From positions 1,551,501-1,615,500 of the forward strand of contig NC_008255.1 in the NCBI RefSeq assembly GCF_000014145.1: a stretch of 64,000 nt of DNA, given 5' to 3'. A program made the position numbers and the translations under genes. Numbering within the stretch: position 1 is the stretch's first letter; each line of letters starts with the position of its first letter. A model generated the notes under the pieces. That model saw only the letters and a list, made by a program, of their open reading frames with translations, ran no database searches and was not told where the DNA came from. Source of the DNA: Cytophaga hutchinsonii ATCC 33406 (GTDB lineage Bacteria; Bacteroidota; Bacteroidia; Cytophagales; Cytophagaceae). Shown here one piece after another: positions 18,931 to 25,736 of the stretch.

Positions 18931-19182
18931 TTATGATATTGTTCCTTTCTTGCCTTTTTCAACACTTCTATGTATGTGTTCAAACAAATAGATTCGCTGC
19001 AATTCATGGGGAGAATATTTGTTTTTTTCTTTAGGCGTATATTCTTCCGTTGGATTCTGTGGTGATATTTTCGATGGTAATAATGTATCAATATGATTCA
19101 CCAGAACAACGTTGAACAGGAAGAATACAACGGTGATAGAAAAAAACAAAAGCCCTACGGTATGGAGTAATTTCTTTTTCAT
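18931..19182 (-). CDS. Small single-pass membrane protein, unknown
   Basis: An 83-residue protein with one N-terminal hydrophobic helix (LLFFSITVVFFLFNVVLV) and a charged soluble tail (TEEYTPKEKNKYSPHELQRI). Unusually for this window it has a good Shine-Dalgarno sequence (AAAGGAGA) 7-8 bases before the ATG. It is flanked by its own downstream terminator and the upstream gene's terminator, which supports a real, independently expressed gene. No family recognised. Confidence 0.7.
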   Translation of the reverse strand: MKKKLLHTVGLLFFSITVVFFLFNVVLVNHIDTLLPSKISPQNPTEEYTPKEKNKYSPHELQRIYLFEHIHRSVEKGKKGTIS

Positions 19183-19220
19183 AATCAGTCTCCTTTCTTT
19201 TGTATGTTTCTATATAAACG

Positions 19221-19260
19221 AAAAAATGCCTCTATTAGTTTTATTACTAACAGAGGCATT
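19221..19260 (-). terminator. Terminator after the mpl-exonuclease operon
   Basis: Stem of about 15 bp (AATGCCTCTGTTAGT against ACTAATAGAGGCATT on the minus strand, one mismatch) followed by TTTTTT. Confidence 0.85.
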
Positions 19261-19305
19261 GTGTTATGTAGGATGAAATGTACGTTTAAACGAATTAAAC
19301 GTACA

Positions 19306-20157
19306 TTATTTTAATCCACCAAAGTTTTTTAATTTGATCTGTGTAAGCTTTTTCTTGGTATCCTGCGGAAAATCACCTTTCATGATCCAGTCATAATACA
19401 TCGGATCTTTCACCAATGTATCCTTTACTTTCATGCCTTTGTATTTGCCAAAATTGAATAGTTCTTCACCTTTGTCACTCATGATCATACGGCCTGCCAG
19501 ATCAACCATATTGCCTACTGAAAAATCATGCAGCACCTGCATATCATTTTTAATCGGAATACTTACTTTACCTTCTGCATCTTTTATTTGCTTGTCTGCA
19601 TACCGTTCAATCTGTGCTTTTAAAATGTAATACGTTGCAAGTGTATCCGCTTCTGCACTGTGTGCGTTTTCAAGGTCTTTGTTGCAATAAAATTTATAGG
19701 CGGCACCAAGTGTTCGCGGTTCCATTAAATGGAAGATGCGCTGCGAATCCACTAACTTCCTTTTTGTAATATCGAATTCAATTCCCGCTCTGAAAAATTC
19801 TTCAATTAATAAAGGTATATCAAACCGAATGCTGTTAAACCCTCCCAGATCACAGTCTTTCATGAACTGATTGATCTGATGTGCAATTTCCGTAAACGTA
19901 GGTTTGTCGGCAACATCTTTGTCATAAATACCATGTATGGCGCTCGATTGATCAGGGATCGGCATGCCGGGGTTTACACGGAATGTTTTTACTTCAACCT
20001 TTTCATCCGGAGGAGAAACCCGAACAATACAAATCTCAATAATTCGATCCGTAGAAATGTTTACACCTGTTGTTTCTAAATCAAAGAATGCAATAGGTTT
20101 GTTTATTTTCATTTTAAATGCATTTGCGGCATCGAAAAGCGGGAGTTGATCGGTCAT
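19306..20157 (-). CDS. DnaQ-like 3'-5' exonuclease with DUF3820 tail
   Basis: A 283-residue DEDDh exonuclease. FFDLETTG (about 23-30) supplies the first acidic pair, GGFNSIRFDIPLL the second, and HSAEADT (about 166-172) the catalytic His and last Asp. The C-terminal ~55 residues (FNFGKYKGMKVKDTL ... YYDWIMKGDFPQDTK) form a DUF3820-type module often attached to such nucleases. It may act in proofreading, repair or RNA trimming; there is no polymerase domain. The start ATG overlaps the mpl stop by one base (TAATG), so the two are translationally coupled. Confidence 0.88.
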   Translation of the reverse strand: MTDQLPLFDAANAFKMKINKPIAFFDLETTGVNISTDRIIEICIVRVSPPDEKVEVKTFRVNPGMPIPDQSSAIHGIYDKDVADKPTFTEIAHQINQFMKDCDLGGFNSIRFDIPLLIEEFFRAGIEFDITKRKLVDSQRIFHLMEPRTLGAAYKFYCNKDLENAHSAEADTLATYYILKAQIERYADKQIKDAEGKVSIPIKNDMQVLHDFSVGNMVDLAGRMIMSDKGEELFNFGKYKGMKVKDTLVKDPMYYDWIMKGDFPQDTKKKLTQIKLKNFGGLK

Positions 20158-21533
20158 TATGCGTGTTGATTCAATACGTGTGATGTTAATTTTTTTAAGT
20201 CAATACCTCCAAAATTTCCGGAACTCATCAATAATAAATTACTGTGTTTCCAGTCGTGTGAAAATAGAAATTCTTCAAGTTTTTTGCTGTCCGTAAAAAC
20301 GTTCAATTTAGGATTGTCAAATGCTTCAATGATATCGGCTTCCGTAATTTCTTCTAACCGTTTATGTTTAACTGTTTCCGGATTGAAATAAACGATTGGT
20401 TCATCCGGAGCTTTGTATGTGTCTTTGTATTGAGAAAGAAACTCTTTGTTTAAACTGCTGAATGTATGCAGTTCAAGTACGGCAATAAGTTTACGGTCTG
20501 AAAACTGTTTTTTTACAGCTTTAGATGTTGCCTTTAATTTTGAGGGAGCATGTGCAAAATCTTTGAACACAACATTATGTTTGCCTCTGCCCAATATTTC
20601 AAGACGGTTTGCTGCACCTTTAAATGTTTTGATTGCATCATAGAACATCGCTTCCGTAATACCTATTTTTAAGCACACATTTTTCGCAGCATTAATGTTT
20701 TTAAGATTGTGTTTTCCGAAAACTTCCAGTTCAATTTTGCCTTTATCTGTAAGCAGGTACGTAATGCCGTTTACAATCTCATGCTTCGGTGCAGAATAAC
20801 CGATTGCCTGTACATCCGGTCTTGGTTTATCTGCCACTAAAGTTGCCAGGTCGTCTGATTCACTGTAGATCAGAATGCCGCCTTTGGGAGTTGAATCGGC
20901 AAAGGCATCAAACTGTTTAACATATTCCTCAAATGTAGGGTATACATTGATGTGATCCCAGGCAACGCCGCTGATCAAACCGATGTGGTGATGATAGTGC
21001 AGGAATTTTGGTGTCAGATCCAGCGGTGATGTTAAATATTCATCTCCTTCAATAATGATGATCGGGGCATCGTCTGTGATCTGAACCATTGTTTCAAAGC
21101 CATCTAATTTTGCACCTACCAGGTAATCAAACTTGCGCTTGTGTGTTTTGAGTACATGCATAATCATTGCGGTGATCGTTGTTTTACCATGACTACCCGC
21201 AATTACAATGCGTTGTTTGTCTTTTGACTGTTCGTATATGTATTCCGGGAAAGAATATATTTTAATTCCCAGTTCACGTGCTTTCTGTAATTCCGGATTG
21301 TCATTGCGTGCATGCATACCTAAAATAACCGCATCCAAGTCTGTTGTTATTTTCTCCGGAAACCAACCCATTTCTGCAGGCAGTAAATTGTACGCTGCCA
21401 ACCGTGTTCTGGAAGGTTCAAAAATTTCATCGTCTGAACCGCTTACCAAATATCCTTTATGGTGTAGGGCTAATGCCAGATTATGCATAACTGCACCACC
21501 AATTGCAATGAAATGAACCTTGTTGTTTGCCAT
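20157..21533 (-). CDS. mpl: UDP-MurNAc tripeptide ligase (Mpl-like)
   Basis: Cytoplasmic Mur ligase of 458 residues. It is predicted to reattach recovered L-Ala-gamma-D-Glu-meso-DAP to UDP-N-acetylmuramic acid in cell-wall recycling. The N-terminal Rossmann domain is MurC-like (VHFIAIGGAVMHNLALAL), then the ATP-binding P-loop AGSHGKTTITAM (about 113-124), the central IIEGDEYLTSPLDL and the C-terminal domain (ANRLEILGRG, DFAHAPSKLKAT). The GGAVMHNLA and GDEY signatures separate Mpl from MurC. It heads a two-gene operon with the exonuclease and is divergent from dnaB. Confidence 0.9.
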   Translation of the reverse strand: MANNKVHFIAIGGAVMHNLALALHHKGYLVSGSDDEIFEPSRTRLAAYNLLPAEMGWFPEKITTDLDAVILGMHARNDNPELQKARELGIKIYSFPEYIYEQSKDKQRIVIAGSHGKTTITAMIMHVLKTHKRKFDYLVGAKLDGFETMVQITDDAPIIIIEGDEYLTSPLDLTPKFLHYHHHIGLISGVAWDHINVYPTFEEYVKQFDAFADSTPKGGILIYSESDDLATLVADKPRPDVQAIGYSAPKHEIVNGITYLLTDKGKIELEVFGKHNLKNINAAKNVCLKIGITEAMFYDAIKTFKGAANRLEILGRGKHNVVFKDFAHAPSKLKATSKAVKKQFSDRKLIAVLELHTFSSLNKEFLSQYKDTYKAPDEPIVYFNPETVKHKRLEEITEADIIEAFDNPKLNVFTDSKKLEEFLFSHDWKHSNLLLMSSGNFGGIDLKKLTSHVLNQHA

Positions 21534-21609
21534 TTTAACGTATAGTAATCCAACAAAAATAGAAGAATTCGGGATAAAATTATCAAAGTGGATAAAGGAA
21601 AACGAGTAG

Positions 21610-21708
21610 TGTTGATAAGTATCGTTTTATAGGGGAATTTTTCATCAATCCTTTTGTATTAATGGGATAGAGCACTGTTGATAATTTGTTAACACCAGGT
21701 TATCAACT
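21610..21708. promoter_or_regulatory. Cluster of DnaA-box-like 9-mers upstream of dnaB
   Basis: Three copies of TTATCAAC(A/T) lie in the mpl-dnaB divergent gap: 21610-21618 and 21676-21684 on the minus strand and 21700-21708 on the plus strand. Each is one or two mismatches from the DnaA box TTATCCACA. They could bind DnaA at the dnaB promoter; a replication origin is possible but not supported by other evidence here. Confidence 0.3.
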
Positions 21709-21769
21709 TGTGTGTTCTATAATAAAAATCAAATCCTTTTCAATAGATAATTAGAGGTATATTTGAAGT

Positions 21770-23311
21770 ATGGAGTTTGGAAAATCGAGGACAAAAGCTA
21801 CAGGGTTTGTAGCAAAAAATACTATAGCATCGGATCTGTTAGCCGGAATGGGAAAGCTCCCGCCGCAGGCCATTGAAGTGGAAGAGGCTGTATTGGGGGC
21901 ATTATTGCTGGAGAAAGATGCGTTGACTTCAGTAATTGATATTTTAAAACCTGAAAGTTTTTACAAAGAAGCACATCAGAAAATATATTTAGCTGTTCTG
22001 GAATTGTTTGACCGTTCGGAACCGGTCGATCTGATTACTGTTGTAAATCAGCTGCGTTCAAAAGCGGAGCTGGAATTTGTCGGCGGTGCGTATTACATTA
22101 CGGAATTGACAACAAAGGTCAGTTCGGCAGCCAACATTGAATTTCACGCGCGTATCGTTTCAGAACAATCGATCAAACGTAATCTGATTACGATTGCTTC
22201 TAAAATTCACAAAGACGCCTATGAAGATACTACAGACGTTTTTGATTTATTAGATAAAACAGAAAAGGACCTGTACGAAGTTTCTGAAGCCAACATCCGT
22301 AAGAATTATTCTGAAATGAGAAGTTTGATCGGACAGGCATTGAAAGAGCTGGCAGAAAAGAAAGACCAGGCGGATGGATTAACAGGCGTACCAAGCGGTA
22401 TGTCTGATCTGGACCGTGTTACGTCTGGTTTTCAAAAAAGTGATCTGATCATCATTGCTGCCCGTCCGGGTATGGGAAAGACAGCCTTTGTCTTGTCTGC
22501 CATGCGCAATGCAGCAGTTGATTTTAAGAAACCTATTGCCTTATTCTCTTTGGAGATGTCGGCTGTTCAGCTTGTGAATCGTTTAATTGCTTCTGAAGCT
22601 GAACTGGATAGTTATAAAATTAAAACAGGTAAGCTGGAAGAATACGAATGGCAGCAATTGCACAGTAAAATTTCTCCATTAACTTCTGCTCCTATATACA
22701 TTGATGATACACCGGGTTTATCGATCCGGGAACTGCGTACCAAAGCGCGCCGCTTGAAATCGCGTAATGATATTCAGATGATCATCATTGATTACCTGCA
22801 GCTGATGTCTGCTGATACAAGTAACAAAGGCGGCGGCGGTAACCGTGAACAGGAAATCTCTGCGATCTCGCGTGCATTAAAAGGATTGGCCAAAGAACTG
22901 GAAGTGCCTGTAATTGCGCTTTCTCAGTTGAGTCGTGCGGTTGAATCCAGAGGAGGAGATAAACGTCCGCAGCTTTCAGATTTACGTGAATCTGGTGCGA
23001 TTGAACAGGATGCGGATATTGTAATGTTCCTGTACCGTCCGGAATACTATAAAATCGAACAGGATGAAGAAGGAAATCCGACAGCAGGTACAGGTGAAGT
23101 AATTATTGCCAAACACCGTAACGGTTCGCTGGAAACAGTTAAACTGAAATACATCGGTAAGTTTACGAAATTCGCCGATCTTGGCGGAGATTTCATTGAT
23201 ATGGATAGCAATAACTGGAGCGGAGATCAGAATAAATTCTTCGGCGGACAAACGCTGGGCAGTAAGGTCAACGACTTCGGCGGCGACGACGACGGGCCGG
23301 CACCGTTTTAG
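21770..23311 (+). CDS. dnaB: Replicative DNA helicase
   Basis: Hexameric 5'-3' helicase that opens the replication fork. Its 513 residues have the N-terminal DnaB domain (about 30-135; LPPQAIEVEEAVLGALLLE), a linker, and the RecA-like helicase domain. Walker A is ARPGMGKT (Lys237), IIIDYLQLM is Walker B, and LSRAVESRGGDKRPQLSDLRESGAIEQDAD is the DnaB signature region (given here only as landmarks LSRAVE and SDLRES). The C-terminal tail is acidic and glycine-rich (GGDDDGPAPF). No intein was found at the P-loop, a common insertion site in dnaB. TATATTTG, a match to the Bacteroidota -7 box, sits five bases before the ATG. Confidence 0.97.
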   Translation: MEFGKSRTKATGFVAKNTIASDLLAGMGKLPPQAIEVEEAVLGALLLEKDALTSVIDILKPESFYKEAHQKIYLAVLELFDRSEPVDLITVVNQLRSKAELEFVGGAYYITELTTKVSSAANIEFHARIVSEQSIKRNLITIASKIHKDAYEDTTDVFDLLDKTEKDLYEVSEANIRKNYSEMRSLIGQALKELAEKKDQADGLTGVPSGMSDLDRVTSGFQKSDLIIIAARPGMGKTAFVLSAMRNAAVDFKKPIALFSLEMSAVQLVNRLIASEAELDSYKIKTGKLEEYEWQQLHSKISPLTSAPIYIDDTPGLSIRELRTKARRLKSRNDIQMIIIDYLQLMSADTSNKGGGGNREQEISAISRALKGLAKELEVPVIALSQLSRAVESRGGDKRPQLSDLRESGAIEQDADIVMFLYRPEYYKIEQDEEGNPTAGTGEVIIAKHRNGSLETVKLKYIGKFTKFADLGGDFIDMDSNNWSGDQNKFFGGQTLGSKVNDFGGDDDGPAPF

Positions 23312-23366
23312 AATACAGATGTGACCTTTGGGTTATCAAGTATTAACGACTGTTACGATTTTTATA

Positions 23367-23427
23367 ATTGAATAAAAAGTAAAAACAATTCATGTATTTT
23401 AGAATTGTTTTTTACTTTTTATTCAAT
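23367..23427 (+). terminator. Terminator-like long inverted repeat after dnaB
   Basis: About 25-bp stem with one bulge: ATTGAATAAAAAGTAAAAA.. (23367-23391) pairs with 23402-23427, which ends TTTTTTACTTTTTATTCAAT. It ends six bases before the RAYT start codon, so it may also mark that element's left boundary. Confidence 0.65.
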
Positions 23428-23432
23428 CTATT

Positions 23433-24209
23433 ATGACTTTTTACAATAAAAACTCTCACAACAGAAAAAGCATTCGCCTGAAAGGGCGTGATTATTCAAA
23501 ACCAGATCTGTATTTTATTACCATCTGTTGCCAGGACCGTATTTCACGTTTTGGTGAGATCATATATGATGAAATGATTTTAAATCAATTGGGAATCATT
23601 GCGTATAATGAATGGATGAAATTGCCAAAACGATACATGAATGTTGAATTGGACGTTTTTCAAATAATGCCCGACCACATACACGCAATCGTTTCGTTAA
23701 CCAACGTAGGGGCGACCCTTGCGGTCGCCCGTGATAATACAACGGTCGCTGATAATATAATGGTCGCAGGTGATACAACGATCGCCGGTGATAATACAAC
23801 GGTCGCCCCTGATCATACAACGATCGCCGGTGATAATACAATGATCACCCCTGATAATACAACGGTCGCCGGTGATAATACAATGGTGACCAGTGATGGT
23901 ACACGGGCCGGTAATCATCAAACACATGTTCATGATTTGACCGGGCAACCGCAAGGGTTGCCCCTACAGTTTTCGCAACACAAGGCAACGGTAGGTTCAA
24001 TTATTGGTGGGTATAAATCAATTGTTTCAAATGAAATTTTAAAAATATATAAATCTCAAAATGAAATAATGGGAAAATTATGGCAACGGAATTATTATGA
24101 ACATATTATTCGTAATCATGAATCGTATATAAATATTTCCAATTATATTATTGACAACCCCAAACGTTGGAATGAAAACCGTAGGGGCGACCCTTGCGGT
24201 CGCCCGTGA
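23433..24209 (+). CDS. REP-associated tyrosine transposase (RAYT) with internal REP cassette
   Basis: Y1-type (IS200-like) transposase family protein of 258 residues. The N-terminal part (about 1-90) carries the HUH motif PDHIHAIV with His82 and His84. The C-terminal part (about 180-250) has IIGGYKSIVSNEI and WQRNYYEHIIRN..YIIDNP, both typical of RAYTs. Between them lies an in-frame insert of 262 bases: a REP palindrome, about eight copies of a 21-bp minisatellite coding for D-N-T-T-V-A-(G/P/R), a 48-bp linker and an inverted REP. The stop codon is provided by the next REP (..RRGDPCGRP). RAYTs nick single-stranded REP hairpins and spread REP sequences. Whether this interrupted protein is active is unknown. 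Confidence 0.82.
   Translation: MTFYNKNSHNRKSIRLKGRDYSKPDLYFITICCQDRISRFGEIIYDEMILNQLGIIAYNEWMKLPKRYMNVELDVFQIMPDHIHAIVSLTNVGATLAVARDNTTVADNIMVAGDTTIAGDNTTVAPDHTTIAGDNTMITPDNTTVAGDNTMVTSDGTRAGNHQTHVHDLTGQPQGLPLQFSQHKATVGSIIGGYKSIVSNEILKIYKSQNEIMGKLWQRNYYEHIIRNHESYINISNYIIDNPKRWNENRRGDPCGRP
23706..23730 (+). repeat. REP palindrome, copy 1
   Basis: Stem GGGCGACC / GGTCGCCC around CTTGC, preceded by GTAG. Read in frame as VGATLAVA inside the RAYT gene. Confidence 0.85.
23731..23894 (+). repeat. 21-bp minisatellite array A (about 8 units)
   Basis: Units vary around GATAATACAACGGTCGCCGGT. The second half of each unit (ACGGTCGCC) matches the right arm of the REP, so the array probably grew from REP sequence. 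Confidence 0.85.
23943..23967 (-). repeat. Inverted REP palindrome, copy 1
   Basis: Stem GGGCAACC / GGTTGCCC, reverse orientation to the REP at 23706. The G-C pair of the REP stem is replaced by A-T with the matching change in the other arm. Confidence 0.85.
24181..24205 (+). repeat. REP palindrome, copy 2
   Basis: Identical to copy 1. Here it is read in the RAYT frame as RRGDPCGR, and the stop TGA follows at 24207-24209. Confidence 0.85.
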
Positions 24210-24333
24210 TCATACAACGGTCGCCCATGATAATACAACGGTCGCCGGTGATGATACAACGGTCGCCCGTGATAATACAATGATCACCCCTGATAATACA
24301 ACGATCGCCGGTGATAATACAATGGTGACCAGT
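24206..24333 (+). repeat. 21-bp minisatellite array B (about 6 units)
   Basis: Same unit type as array A but 36 bp shorter. Confidence 0.82.
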
Positions 24334-24381
24334 GATGGTACACGGGCCGGTAATCATCAAACACATGTTCACGATTTGACC

Positions 24382-24406
24382 GGGCAACCGCAAGGGTTGC
24401 CCCTAC
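24382..24406 (-). repeat. Inverted REP palindrome, copy 2
   Basis: Identical to the inverted REP at 23943-23967. Confidence 0.85.
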
Positions 24407-24648
24407 AGTTTTCGCAACACAATGCAACGGTAGGTTCAATTATTGGTGGGTATAAATCAATTGTTTCAAATGAAATTTTAAAAATATATAAATCTCAAAA
24501 TGAAATAATGGGAAAATTATGGCAACGGAATTATTATGAACATATCATTCGTAATCATGAATCGTATATAAATATTTCCAATTATATTATTGACAACCCC
24601 AAACGTTGGAATGAAAACCGTAGGGGCGACCCTTGCGGTCGCCCGTGA
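24407..24648 (+). pseudogene. Orphan RAYT C-terminal module, copy B
   Basis: A 213-bp duplicate (24407-24619) of the RAYT 3' end with only a few base changes, followed by REP copy 3, which supplies the TGA. The frame is open from 24151 through array B, but there is no N-terminal HUH domain, so it cannot be a complete transposase. It could be a decayed duplicate or a non-autonomous module. Confidence 0.7.
24620..24644 (+). repeat. REP palindrome, copy 3
   Basis: Identical to copies 1 and 2. Confidence 0.85.
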
Positions 24649-24793
24649 TAATACAATGGTGACCAGTGATAATACAACGGTCGCCCGTGATGATACAACG
24701 GTCGCCCATGATCATACAACGGTCGCCGGTGATAATACAATGGTCGCCCGTGATAATACAAAAAACATCCCTGGTAATACACCTGTGACCGAT
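24645..24793 (+). repeat. 21-bp minisatellite array C (about 7 units)
   Basis: Same unit type, 149 bp, with a diverged end (AAAAAACATCCC, GTAATACACCTG). Confidence 0.8.
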
Positions 24794-24841
24794 GATGGTA
24801 CACCTGTAGGTAATCATCAAACGCATGTTCACGATTTGACC

Positions 24842-24866
24842 GGGCAACCGCAAGGGTTGCCCCTAC
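24842..24866 (-). repeat. Inverted REP palindrome, copy 3
   Basis: Identical to inverted copies 1 and 2. Confidence 0.85.
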
Positions 24867-25108
24867 AGTTTTCGCAACACAAGGCAACGATAGGTTCAAT
24901 TATTGGTGGGTATAAATCAATTGTTTCAAATGAAATTTTAAAAATATATAAATCCAAAAATGAAATAATGGGAAAATTATGGCAACGGAATTATTATGAA
25001 CATATCATTCGTAATCATGAATCATATATGAATATTTCCAATTATATCATTGATAACCCCAAACGCTGGAATGAAAAACGTAGGGGCGACCCTTGCGGTC
25101 GCCCCTGA
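24867..25108 (+). pseudogene. Orphan RAYT C-terminal module, copy C
   Basis: Third 213-bp copy (24867-25079) of the RAYT 3' end, again without stops and without the HUH domain. The frame is open from 24590 through array C. It ends at TGA 25106-25108, just after REP copy 4. Confidence 0.7.
25080..25104 (+). repeat. REP palindrome, copy 4
   Basis: Identical stem. It is followed by only one or two minisatellite units. Confidence 0.85.
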
Positions 25109-25175
25109 TAATACAATGGTGACCAGTGATGGTACACGGGCCGGTAATCATCAAACACATGTTCACGATTGGACA

Positions 25176-25199
25176 GGGCAACAGCAAGGGTTGCCCTAC
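25176..25199 (-). repeat. Degenerate inverted REP, copy 4
   Basis: GGGCAACAGCAAGGGTTGCCC: one C-to-A change breaks the stem and one C is lost before CTAC. It marks the right end of the composite element. Confidence 0.75.
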
Positions 25200-25234
25200 A
25201 GTTTCGCATTGTATTCGATGATACATTTAATTAT

Positions 25235-25531
25235 TTAAATAAATGCCTGCAGCGTCTTGCTCAGTTTGCCTTCGTCCATATAGCCGGAGCTGCGCCAGAC
25301 AATTTTTCCCTGTTTAAATAAGATCATGGTTGGTACACCTTTTACCTGGTAGGCTTGTGCCGCCGCTGTATTTTTATCTACATCTACTTTAACCACTTTC
25401 AACCGTTCATTAAATGTACCTGCAACCTTTTCGATAACAGGAGCAAGCTGTTTACACGGACCGCACCAGGTAGCATGAAAATCTACCAATACCGGTTTGT
25501 CAGAATTTATCAGTTCTTTAAATGAAGCCAT
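25235..25531 (-). CDS. trxA: Thioredoxin
   Basis: A 98-residue thiol-disulfide reductase with the full thioredoxin fold. The active site ATWCGPC has Cys23 and Cys26, and the cis-proline is in VKGVPTMILF. There is no signal peptide, so it is cytoplasmic. It is the last gene of a minus-strand cluster after the MBL-rhodanese fusion and the small broken gene, which suggests a role in reducing persulfides made by the rhodanese, though it may simply be a general thioredoxin. No terminator was seen; transcription would run into the RAYT repeats in antisense. Confidence 0.93.
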   Translation of the reverse strand: MASFKELINSDKPVLVDFHATWCGPCKQLAPVIEKVAGTFNERLKVVKVDVDKNTAAAQAYQVKGVPTMILFKQGKIVWRSSGYMDEGKLSKTLQAFI

Positions 25532-25542
25532 AGCCGTATTTG

Positions 25543-25731
25543 TTACTTAGTTGAAAATGTATGTACGAATAAACCTCCCATAACAGCACCATGTGCTGTG
25601 GTATGATACCATATAGATTGGTTCATACCATGCCCATTGCTGCAGCCGATAAACTTTCAATAAATGAAACCTCCGGCCGCCCCAAGACCAGCACCGATTA
25701 CAGACAGAGGTACTGTTTTTAAAACAGACAT
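25543..25731 (-). pseudogene. DUF6132-like small membrane protein interrupted by TGA
   Basis: On the minus strand, ATG at 25731 opens a frame of 62 codons with a single internal TGA at codon 25. Before it: a glycine-rich membrane helix (VIGAGLGAAGGFIY). After it: KFIGCSNGHGM..., then HGAVMGGLFVH, and TAA at 25543. The layout (glycine-rich helix, FxGC-S-G, second helix with GA.MGGL) resembles the small DUF6132 proteins found beside sulfurtransferase genes in Bacteroidota. The TGA is one base from TGG (Trp) at an aromatic position. It lies 6 bases after the MBL-rhodanese stop and 12 before the thioredoxin start, so it belongs to that operon. Confidence 0.6.
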
Positions 25732-25736
25732 TTCAG

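Larger units (their letters stand above)
23706..25199 (+). repeat. Composite tandem repeat: REP + minisatellite + inverted REP + RAYT 3' module
   Basis: Three full units of 475, 439 and 460 bp start at 23706, 24181 and 24620, and a degenerate fourth starts at 25080. Each unit is a 25-bp REP, a variable minisatellite (164, 128 and 149 bp), a 48-bp linker, a 25-bp inverted REP and a 213-bp module encoding the RAYT C-terminus. All length differences fall in the minisatellite and are multiples of three. Confidence 0.9.

Noticed and set aside
23731-25140. CRISPR-like array
   Set aside because: Units are contiguous 21-bp repeats without unique spacers and sit inside a RAYT coding frame with REP palindromes.
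25657-25659. Selenocysteine reading of the internal TGA
   Set aside because: The position is expected to be aromatic, not Cys, and no SECIS-like hairpin was seen just downstream.
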